5,908 nucleotides of DNA from Gemmatimonadota bacterium (GTDB taxonomy: Bacteria > Gemmatimonadota > Gemmatimonadetes > Palauibacterales > Palauibacteraceae), in NCBI GenBank assembly GCA_023554435.1, contig JAMJQV010000264.1, positions 1 to 5,908 on the forward strand. Direction: 5' to 3'. A program made the position numbers and the translations under genes. Of the stretch, positions 1 through 5,644 are shown piece by piece. The notes under the pieces were generated by a model. The model was not told where the DNA came from. It saw only the letters and a program-made list of their open reading frames with translations, and did not search any database. The first letter of the stretch is position 1. Every line of letters starts with the position of its first letter.

Positions 1-946
1 GCTTCTCGCGCATCGTGATGGCCTCGACGTGCACCAGCGGGTACAGGTCCGCCTCCGAGTAGAAGCCGGTGTGGTCCCCGAACGGGCCCTCCATCACCAG
101 GTCCTCGGACGGGTCGATGTATCCCTCGATCACGATGTCCGAGTCGGCCGGCACCTCGAGATCGCAGGTGACGGCCGCGGCCAGGGCCACCGGATCTTTC
201 CGCAGGAACCCCGTGAACAGGTACTCGTCGATGTTCGGGGGAAGCGGTGCGCTTCCGGAGTAGACGCAGGCCGGATCCCCTCCGAGAGCAATGCACACCG
301 GCATGCGCTCGCCCCGGGCGGCCATCTCGCGCCAGTGAGCGGCGCCGCTCTTGTGGCGCTGCCAGTGCATCGCGAGCCGGTTACGGTCGAGTACCTGGAT
401 CCGGTACATGCCCACGTTGCGGCGGCCCGTGTAGGGATCCCGCGAGATGACCTGAGGCAGGGTGATGTAACGACCCCCGTCGTCCGGCCAGCACAGCATG
501 TGCGGCAGGCGCTCCAGGTCCACCTCGTCTCCGCGCAGCACGGTGTGCTGACAGGCCGGCGTACCCCGCGACCGGCGCGGCGGGACTTTCGCGAACTCCG
601 CCAGCTGCGGGATCAGGAGAAGCTTCTCCTTGAGGCCCGCGGGCGGCTTCATCTCCAGCATGCCCTGGATGCGGTCGGAAATATCCTCCAGCCGATCCAC
701 GCCGAGGGCCATCGCCATGCGGCGCTCGCTCCCGAACATGTTGATCAGGAGGGGCACATCCGACTCGGCTCCACCCGGCAGGACCGGACGCTCGAACAGC
801 AGGGCCGGACCTCCACCCGCGCTCTTCATGCAGCGGTCGGCGATCTCGGTCATCTCCAGCTCGACGCTCACCGGCCGCGCGATGCGGACCAGTTCGCCTT
901 CCCGCTCGAGGGCTGAAACAAAGTCGGACAGATCTCTGAAGGACAT
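1..946 (-). CDS. UbiD-family prFMN-dependent decarboxylase (3' part outside window)
   Basis: The first 315 residues of a UbiD-family decarboxylase are visible; the C-terminus lies beyond base 1. Family members remove aromatic or alpha,beta-unsaturated carboxylates using prenylated FMN made by UbiX, most often in ubiquinone or menaquinone synthesis. The start MSFRDLSDFV followed by GELVRI is typical of the family, so the ATG at 946 is preferred; no strong ribosome site precedes it. Family signatures are RRNVGMYRIQV (175-185) and EGPFGDHTGFYS (286-297). By spacing to yeast Fdc1 (N168, R173, E233, E277, E282), N177, R182 and E241 fit the metal and catalytic positions, and E286 and D291 fit the two acidic residues. 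The family call is firm. The substrate is not: a quinone precursor is most likely, but other UbiD enzymes act on varied aromatic acids, and no ubiX or men/mqn gene is in view. It is transcribed divergently from the sigma factor gene. Confidence 0.93.
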   Translation of the reverse strand, partial: MSFRDLSDFVSALEREGELVRIARPVSVELEMTEIADRCMKSAGGGPALLFERPVLPGGAESDVPLLINMFGSERRMAMALGVDRLEDISDRIQGMLEMKPPAGLKEKLLLIPQLAEFAKVPPRRSRGTPACQHTVLRGDEVDLERLPHMLCWPDDGGRYITLPQVISRDPYTGRRNVGMYRIQVLDRNRLAMHWQRHKSGAAHWREMAARGERMPVCIALGGDPACVYSGSAPLPPNIDEYLFTGFLRKDPVALAAAVTCDLEVPADSDIVIEGYIDPSEDLVMEGPFGDHTGFYSEADLYPLVHVEAITMREK

Positions 947-989
947 GCGTCGTCTCGCGAACGGGTCGTGGCCCCGGGGGCCTACCGTT

Positions 990-1010
990 GTCCGGCCGGA
1001 CTGCCGGACT
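990..1010. promoter_or_regulatory. Palindrome plus tandem repeat in the divergent promoter region
   Basis: The 82-bp gap between the divergent ubiD-like and sigma genes holds a perfect 12-bp palindrome, GTCCGGCCGGAC (990-1001). The 8-mer GCCGGACT is repeated directly at 995-1002 and 1003-1010. The half-site CCGGAC therefore occurs three times, once inverted, within 21 bp. Another near-perfect dyad, GGCCCC-G-GGGGCC, lies at 970-982. The position suits an operator acting on either gene. A weak housekeeping-like promoter (TTGTCC 988-993, 18-bp spacer, TAGCTT 1012-1017) overlaps it, but the match is poor. In DNA this GC-rich, CCGG-type palindromes can arise by chance, so binding by a regulator is inference. 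Confidence 0.35.
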
Positions 1011-1028
1011 CTAGCTTGCGCCCACGTT

Positions 1029-1673
1029 ATGACGGGCCAAACGGATCAGCAACGTGGGTACCGCGCGGTGAGCTACAAGGAGCACAGCGACAAGGACCTG
1101 GTCCGCCTGTGTCTGAAGTCGGACGAGCGGGCGGCTCGCGAGCTCGTCGAGAGATTCGAGCGCCCGGTGTTCTCGCTCGTGTACCGCATGGTGCGCGATC
1201 GCGAGTTGGCCGAGGACCTGACGCAGGAAGTGTTCGTCCGCACGTTCAACAACCTCCAGCGCTACGACCGCTCGTACAAATTCTCGTCCTGGCTGTTCAA
1301 GATCGCGTACAACCTGACGGTCGACTACCTGCGGAAGAAGCAGGTGAAGACCATCTCCATGCACGGGTCGCCCGACGCGGTGACCCCCGAGCGCCAGGAG
1401 GCGACCTCGCTTTCACTCGAGTCGGACGAGGAAAGCCCGGACGCCATGGTCGAGGCCCGCGAGCTCGCGGGATACCTGGAGGACGCGATCGCACAACTCC
1501 GACCCGAGTACCGGACCGCGATTCTGCTGCGACACGTCGAGGGGCGCCCGTACGAGGAAATCTCCGACATCATGGGTGTGCCTCTGGGCACGGTGAAGAC
1601 CTACATCTTCCGCGCTCGCCGCGAGCTGCGGGATCTCCTGGAGGACCGGTGGGACGAGGGGGACGAAGAGTGA
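1029..1673 (+). CDS. ECF (group 4) RNA polymerase sigma factor
   Basis: A 214-residue sigma-70 family protein of the extracytoplasmic-function type, which directs RNA polymerase to a dedicated regulon when freed from its anti-sigma partner. Sigma region 2 spans about residues 22-105, with the 2.2 helix AEDLTQEVFVRTF (61-73) and the DNA-melting segment FSSWLFKIAYNLTVDYLRKK (85-104). An acidic linker of about 38 residues follows. Region 4 spans about 143-206, with the -35-binding helix-turn-helix YEEISDIMGVPLGTVKTYIF (175-194). There is no region 1.1 or 3, as expected for ECF factors. The start is uncertain: ATG 1029 has no Shine-Dalgarno sequence, and GTG 1068 (giving VSYKEHSDKDL, 13 residues shorter) has only a weak one. 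Both leave the domains intact. The open frame continues upstream but would run into the divergent decarboxylase gene. The adjacent anti-sigma gene supports co-expression and probable autoregulation, although no good GGAAC/CGTC promoter lies directly upstream. Confidence 0.95.
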   Translation: MTGQTDQQRGYRAVSYKEHSDKDLVRLCLKSDERAARELVERFERPVFSLVYRMVRDRELAEDLTQEVFVRTFNNLQRYDRSYKFSSWLFKIAYNLTVDYLRKKQVKTISMHGSPDAVTPERQEATSLSLESDEESPDAMVEARELAGYLEDAIAQLRPEYRTAILLRHVEGRPYEEISDIMGVPLGTVKTYIFRARRELRDLLEDRWDEGDEE

Positions 1674-1710
1674 AACTCCCCCGCGCCACATCCCGTACGG
1701 CAAGAGGACT

Positions 1711-1717
1711 GAAGGAG
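1711..1717 (+). promoter_or_regulatory. Shine-Dalgarno site of the anti-sigma gene
   Basis: GAAGGAG lies 11 nt before the ATG at 1729, in the 55-nt gap after the sigma stop codon. It is a strong site, and it fixes the anti-sigma start. The gap shows no obvious terminator, so sigma and anti-sigma are probably co-transcribed but translated independently. Confidence 0.7.
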
Positions 1718-1728
1718 TCAAAACCAGT

Positions 1729-2364
1729 ATGAACACGAATCATCAGGCACGGACGAGGCACCTGCAGGCAGAGGAGCTGGAAACGCTGGCCATTCCCGGC
1801 GATCACCGGCTCCCGGCCCGCAGCTCTGCGCATGTAGCGGATTGTGAGCGCTGCCGGCGTGATGTCGAGGAGCTGCAGACCCTGCATGCCCTGCTCCAGG
1901 CGCTGGCGCCACTGCAGCCCGTGGTCGGATTCTCCGATCGCGTGATGCAGCACGTCCGGCTGCCCCTTCCCTGGCGGGTGCGGGTGCTCCAGGCAGTACG
2001 GAAGCACCAGCTCGCCACGGCAGCGGCATTCGCCGGCGCGGCGGCGGCCGTTGGCGTGGGCCTGACGTGGATCGCCCGGTATCCCGAGCTGACTCCCATG
2101 ACGATCGCGGCCTTCCTCGTCCAGCGCTTCACGGCCTTTGTGTGGAGCGGCGTGATGGAGGTCGGCCGCTTTGTGTACGGTTCCGGAGTATTGGAGACGG
2201 CCCAGGGCATTGCCGGACAGGTCACACCGGTCTCGGCCTTCGTGGCCGTGGCGACGGTGACCCTCATCGGGCTGGCCTCGTTCCGGATCCTGCTTTCACT
2301 GATGGAAATTGACCCGGCTCTCGTGACGAGCCATCTGCGGCTCAGGCGGAGGGTGAGGGGATGA
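1729..2364 (+). CDS. Membrane-bound anti-sigma factor, zinc-binding (ZAS / zf-HC2) type
   Basis: A 211-residue protein expected to hold the adjacent ECF sigma factor inactive at the membrane. The N-terminal cytoplasmic domain carries HVADCERC at residues 35-42, the H-x3-C-x2-C zinc motif of ZAS/zf-HC2 anti-sigma domains (H35, C39, C42); an upstream His such as H11 could be the fourth ligand. A helical, Leu-rich stretch (46-60) follows. A hydrophobic segment at about 95-117 is the expected membrane anchor. Two further hydrophobic stretches (about 124-141 and 167-192) suggest more than one crossing, or a membrane-associated C-terminal half; simple anti-sigma factors have one helix. The C-terminus is basic (HLRLRRRVRG), suggesting a cytoplasmic end and so an odd number of crossings. 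The stop codon overlaps the next start (ATGA), which implies translational coupling. The role is well supported by motif and position; the inducing signal is unknown. Confidence 0.88.
   Translation: MNTNHQARTRHLQAEELETLAIPGDHRLPARSSAHVADCERCRRDVEELQTLHALLQALAPLQPVVGFSDRVMQHVRLPLPWRVRVLQAVRKHQLATAAAFAGAAAAVGVGLTWIARYPELTPMTIAAFLVQRFTAFVWSGVMEVGRFVYGSGVLETAQGIAGQVTPVSAFVAVATVTLIGLASFRILLSLMEIDPALVTSHLRLRRRVRG
2348..2363 (+). promoter_or_regulatory. Shine-Dalgarno and ATGA overlap coupling the third operon gene
   Basis: GGAGGG (2348-2353) sits 7 nt before ATG 2361, whose TG is shared with the TGA of the anti-sigma gene. A second in-frame start, ATG 2394, has its own AAGGAG (2378-2383) 10 nt upstream. 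The first start favours coupling to anti-sigma translation. The second yields a more conventional signal peptide (MRRGWMVAAAVAFLW). Either could be used. Confidence 0.6.
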
Positions 2365-3953
2365 ACGGCAACGCACGAAGGAGTTCGAGAACGATGCGAC
2401 GCGGGTGGATGGTAGCGGCGGCGGTGGCTTTCCTGTGGCCGGCCGGGGCCGGTTTGCTGGCCCAGGAACAGGGCGTGACGGGCAGCACGGTTTCGCTTGC
2501 GGCTGGAGCTGCGAGCCTGGAGCTGGCGCTGACCGATGGGGGGACACGCGTCATTTCGCTGCGTGAGGGTGAAGTCCTCATCGATGGAGAGGTCCAGGGC
2601 ACCTACGAACCCGGCGGGACCCTCGACAACTCGTGGCGGTCGCTGCTGACCAGCCCGGCGCTCTTCGACGGCGCGGGACTGGCCGGTCGGCTGGCGGAAT
2701 GGGTTCCGGATGCCAGCGGTGATGCGGAGGCCTCTTCGGGCAGCGCCCTCGAGGCCCTGTTCGACCGACTGGCCGAGAACTCGAACCGCACGGTGGCGGC
2801 TGCGGTCCCACAAGCGGCGACGATCGATATCGCGGGCGGGGGTCAGGTGCCCATCGCTCCGGGCAGAATCACATCGCTGGGCGAGCTCACGCGTGGCGTA
2901 GAGATTCTGGGCCGTCAGCTCGAGGTCCTGCGCGGCCAGGTTTCGGGACTGGACGAGGGCCTCGCTCTCGTGGTGCACGACGACTATACCCTGGGGGCGA
3001 ATCAGCTTGTCGAAGGTAACCTGGCGCTGCTATCCGGGGACCTGGATCTCGAGGGCACGGTGGCCGGTGACGTCCTCGTGCTCGACGGAACGCTGACCCT
3101 GGGGCCCTCGGCCGACGTGGCGGGCGACATCCTGCAGGTCGGCGGCGACATCGTGGACGCCGGAGGAAGGGTCTCGGGCGAGATGGTCTCGCTGCTGGCG
3201 GGTGACCTGGGCAGTCTGGTATCGGGTGACTTCGAGGTCGACATCGCCGAAGAGATCGACATCCCCGTACGCGTCAACGTTCGCTCGGGTGACCGCGGCT
3301 TCTTCGGATCCATTGGCCACAACATCGGGCACGCCATCAGCGGGATCATGGCCTCGATCGTGTGGCTCCTGGCCCTGTCGACGATCGGGTTCGTCGTGGT
3401 GTACTTCTTCCGCTCGCGCCTCGAGGTAGCGGCCGGCGTGATTCGCACGGACACCGTGCGATCGTTCGGCGTCGGACTGGCCGGCCAGTTGCTGGTCCTG
3501 CCGGTCCTGCTTCTGCTCGTGGTCGGCATCGTGACATGGCTGGTGATCCCGGTCTACGCACTCGCCGTGGCGCTGGCGATCCCGGCCGGCTACCTCGCCG
3601 TGGCCCACGCCGTCGGGGAGGCCGTCGAGGAGCAGCGTTTCGACTGGATGGAGAGGTTCAACAACCTCCGGGGGTCGAGCTCGTACCACTACGTGTTCAA
3701 GGGGCTGCTCTTCCTGCTCGCGCCGTTCGCGATCGGGTCGGCGCTGTACCTGCTCGGCGGCATGCTCGGATTCGTGCGCGGCCTGATGTTCTTCGCGGCC
3801 GGTGTGCTGACCTGGGCCGCGGTGACCACCGGCTTCGGAGCCATCATCATCACGCGCGCAGGCGGCCGCAGGGGTCGTGCGGCGCAGGCCGAGTTCGACG
3901 ACCTGTTCTCGGCGTCCGAATCGTTCGACTCAGAGGGTGAAGCCAGTGCTTAA
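2361..3953 (+). CDS. Exported bactofilin-like beta-repeat protein with five-helix membrane domain
   Basis: A protein of 530 residues, or 519 from ATG 2394. Residues 13-35 form a signal peptide: MRRGW, a hydrophobic core, then cleavage near LLA-QEQ. Residues 40-85 look beta-rich, and 172-197 may be a short helical or coiled segment. Residues about 207-295 hold short glycine-spaced beta repeats (NLALLSGDLDLEGTVAGDVL and following), resembling the bactofilin/DUF583 right-handed beta helix. Five likely membrane helices follow, at about 326-350, 369-392, 393-416, 446-468 and 470-497. Positive residues (RSR 351-353, RRGR 503-506) fall where they would be cytoplasmic if the N-terminal half is outside, supporting an extracytoplasmic beta domain. 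The acidic tail (511-530) would be cytoplasmic. The gene overlaps both neighbours, so it is an operon member. Function is unknown; sensing, scaffolding or anti-sigma regulation in the envelope are possibilities. It could also be annotated simply as a polymer-forming cytoskeletal protein. Confidence 0.82.
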   Translation: MNGNARRSSRTMRRGWMVAAAVAFLWPAGAGLLAQEQGVTGSTVSLAAGAASLELALTDGGTRVISLREGEVLIDGEVQGTYEPGGTLDNSWRSLLTSPALFDGAGLAGRLAEWVPDASGDAEASSGSALEALFDRLAENSNRTVAAAVPQAATIDIAGGGQVPIAPGRITSLGELTRGVEILGRQLEVLRGQVSGLDEGLALVVHDDYTLGANQLVEGNLALLSGDLDLEGTVAGDVLVLDGTLTLGPSADVAGDILQVGGDIVDAGGRVSGEMVSLLAGDLGSLVSGDFEVDIAEEIDIPVRVNVRSGDRGFFGSIGHNIGHAISGIMASIVWLLALSTIGFVVVYFFRSRLEVAAGVIRTDTVRSFGVGLAGQLLVLPVLLLLVVGIVTWLVIPVYALAVALAIPAGYLAVAHAVGEAVEEQRFDWMERFNNLRGSSSYHYVFKGLLFLLAPFAIGSALYLLGGMLGFVRGLMFFAAGVLTWAAVTTGFGAIIITRAGGRRGRAAQAEFDDLFSASESFDSEGEASA

Positions 3954-4800
3954 GTCGCTTGTCGCTGCCGCGGCGCTTCTCGCGGTCGGTGCTCCGCTCA
4001 CAGCCCAGGAAGCCGACTGGACCGAGGTCCGGGCCCGCCGGCAGGCGGGCTCCATCGAGTCGGTAACCGTCGACGTGGAGTACGTTGCGGGAGAGCTCAG
4101 GGTCGGACCAGCCGATGGCGGACTCCTGTACGACACGCACCTCAGGTACGACGCGGCCCGCATGCGCCCCGAGCGCGACTGGTCCGTGGAGGGCAACAGC
4201 GCCCGCTTCGACCTGGGTTTCGAGGGCCTCGGTGACGACGGGGACATGGACATCGATTTCGATGGAGACGAGCACGGTTTCCTCGAACTCGGCCTCAGCC
4301 AGGACGTGCCAACGGATCTCCGGATCACGGTCGGGGCGGCGCTCAGCGAGGTCGACCTGAGCGGGATTCCGCTCACCGGACTGGCCTACAAGACCGGGGC
4401 GTCCGAGACGGAGATCCGCTTCGAATCGGCCAATCCCGCCGGAATGGAGCGCCTGGAGCTGGCGGTCGGCGCGGCGGAATTCTCCGCGAGCGGACTCGGA
4501 AACGCCCGGTTCGAGGAGCTGACGTTCAACGGCGGAGTCGGGGATGTCACCCTGGACTTCGGGGGTGACTGGTCGGCAGACGCCTCGGCGACCATCAAGA
4601 TGGGACTCGGCAGTCTCACCCTGATCTTTCCCGAGGACCTGGGCGTGCGGATTCACAAGAGCGGCTTCCTTTCAGCCCTCGACGCCCCGGGCTACACCAA
4701 GGTGGACGATAGCTGGCAGTCGCCCGGTTGGGATTCGGCGGCGCACCACCTCGAGATCCGCCTGATGTCCGCCCTGGGAAGCATCGAAGTCCTTCACTAG
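3946..4800 (+). CDS. Secreted toastrack-domain (LiaF / DUF2154-like) protein
   Basis: A 284-residue exported protein. The N-terminus MLKSLVAAAALLAVGAPLTA is a signal peptide with cleavage near residue 20. Residues 35-90 (ESVTVDVEYVAGELRVGP, then LLYDTHLRYD) resemble the N-terminal toastrack domain seen in LiaF-type envelope-stress proteins. From about 112 to 230 the chain shows beta repeats every 20-24 residues: ITVGAALSEVDL, YKTGASETEIRF, LAVGAAEFSASGL, FNGGVGDVTLDF and IKMGLGSLTLIF. These form a solenoid-like stack without membrane helices. An aspartate-rich insert occupies 97-109. GTG 3946 is chosen because GAGGG (3933-3937) lies 8 nt upstream, and it overlaps the previous gene by 8 nt; GTG 3937 is in frame but lacks a ribosome site. 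Being last in the sigma/anti-sigma operon, it is likely a partner or output of that system. The fold call is fairly secure; the ligand is unknown. Confidence 0.8.
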   Translation: MLKSLVAAAALLAVGAPLTAQEADWTEVRARRQAGSIESVTVDVEYVAGELRVGPADGGLLYDTHLRYDAARMRPERDWSVEGNSARFDLGFEGLGDDGDMDIDFDGDEHGFLELGLSQDVPTDLRITVGAALSEVDLSGIPLTGLAYKTGASETEIRFESANPAGMERLELAVGAAEFSASGLGNARFEELTFNGGVGDVTLDFGGDWSADASATIKMGLGSLTLIFPEDLGVRIHKSGFLSALDAPGYTKVDDSWQSPGWDSAAHHLEIRLMSALGSIEVLH

Positions 4801-4817
4801 AAGCTGATGCCGAGCCC

Positions 4818-4842
4818 GCCGCGCGCCGCCCTGGCGCGCGGC
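4818..4842 (+). terminator. GC stem-loop at the operon end, probable terminator
   Basis: GCCGCGCGCC and GGCGCGCGGC form a perfect 10-bp stem with a 5-nt GCCCT loop, starting 18 nt after the toastrack stop codon. Only a short pyrimidine run (CCCTTCTC) follows, so it is a weak intrinsic terminator by E. coli rules. It could instead protect a 3' end or attenuate read-through into the reductase gene. Confidence 0.6.
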
Positions 4843-4870
4843 CCTTCTCGCCGCACTAGTTTCTCACCGC

Positions 4871-5629
4871 ATGATCTCCGAGTCGACGTTTCTGCTCTTG
4901 ATCGCGATCTGGACGGGCATCGGCGTATGCACGTTCGTCCTCCTGCACTTCGTCACCGCACCCTTCGGGCGTCACAGCCGCACGGACTGGGGGCCGACCC
5001 TCCCCAACCGGCTGGCGTGGATCATCATGGAGTTTCCGCCGGTCAGCCTGTTTCCCCTGCTCTTCTTCGTGGGGCCGACCGAGAAGACGTCGCTGCACTA
5101 TCTCTTCTTCGCTCTCTATTTCGGCCATTACCTGTATCGTGACCTGGTATACCCGTTTCGCATCCGCACCTCGGGCAAGCGGATGCCATGGGCCGTCTGT
5201 GCCTCGGGCGTGTTCTTCAACCTGGTGAACGCCTCGATCCTCGGGGGATGGCTGGGATGGTTCGCGCACTTCGACGCGAGCTGGTGGACCAGCCCGCAGC
5301 TTATCGGCGGCCTGACGCTGTTCTTCGCCGGCTTCCTGCTGAACTTCCACAGCGACAACATCCTCATCGGCCTGCGGGACGGCGACGACACCGGATACAG
5401 GATTCCCGTGGGCGGGACCTTCCGCTGGGTCTCCTGCCCGAATCACCTGGGCGAGATCCTGCAGTGGGCCGGCTTCGCCCTCGCCGCCTGGCACCCCGCG
5501 GCACTCAGTTTCGCCGTGTGGACCGCGGCGAACCTGCTCCCGCGCGCCGTCGCCCATCACGAGTGGTACTTGCGTGAGTTTCCCGACTACCCGCCCGAAC
5601 GGAAGGCGGTTCTGCCGGGCATCTGGTGA
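4871..5629 (+). CDS. Steroid 5-alpha-reductase (SRD5A) family integral membrane reductase
   Basis: A 252-residue polytopic membrane protein matching the 3-oxo-5-alpha-steroid 4-dehydrogenase family, which reduces the C4-C5 double bond of 3-oxo-4-ene steroids with NADPH. Length is close to the human isoenzymes (254-259 residues). Aligned by motif to human SRD5A2, with numbers usually two lower here, it keeps catalytic E57 and Y91 (E54, and Y87 in GHYLYRDLVYP). It also keeps N160 and D164 (N158 and D162 in NFHSD), R171 (R169), N193 and E197 (N191 and E195 in CPNHLGEI), R227, H231 and Y235 (R225, H229, Y233) and R246 (R244). About six or seven hydrophobic helices are visible. No Shine-Dalgarno sequence precedes ATG 4871. 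It follows the stem-loop by 28 nt, so it may have its own promoter. The bacterial substrate is unknown: a sterol, hopanoid-like or polyprenoid enone is possible. The related enoyl-CoA reductase TECR is less likely given the match. Confidence 0.92.
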   Translation: MISESTFLLLIAIWTGIGVCTFVLLHFVTAPFGRHSRTDWGPTLPNRLAWIIMEFPPVSLFPLLFFVGPTEKTSLHYLFFALYFGHYLYRDLVYPFRIRTSGKRMPWAVCASGVFFNLVNASILGGWLGWFAHFDASWWTSPQLIGGLTLFFAGFLLNFHSDNILIGLRDGDDTGYRIPVGGTFRWVSCPNHLGEILQWAGFALAAWHPAALSFAVWTAANLLPRAVAHHEWYLREFPDYPPERKAVLPGIW

Positions 5630-5644
5630 TGCCAGCCCTTCCGC

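Noticed and set aside
29..916. 295-codon plus-strand open frame opposite the decarboxylase gene
   Set aside because: The minus strand encodes a clear UbiD-family protein across the same bases. The plus-strand translation is His/Arg-rich with no recognisable domain, as expected of a shadow frame in GC-rich DNA.
630..1028. Upstream extension of the sigma factor frame (starts near 630 or 945)
   Set aside because: The added residues would overlap the divergent decarboxylase coding sequence, are Arg/Ser-rich, and precede a complete ECF domain structure that starts normally at 1029 or 1068.
1803..2978. 391-codon minus-strand open frame across the anti-sigma and bactofilin-like genes
   Set aside because: It spans two well-supported plus-strand genes and their junction. 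Its translation is Arg/Pro/Ser-rich with no motif, and no promoter or ribosome site supports it.
3850..4656. 268-codon minus-strand open frame opposite the toastrack gene
   Set aside because: The plus strand shows a signal peptide, regular beta repeats and a ribosome site. The minus frame has low-complexity charged sequence and no domain.
4807..5142. Plus-strand open frame starting in the terminator stem and running into the reductase gene
   Set aside because: It is out of frame with the strongly conserved reductase, begins within the intergenic stem-loop, and lacks a recognisable product.
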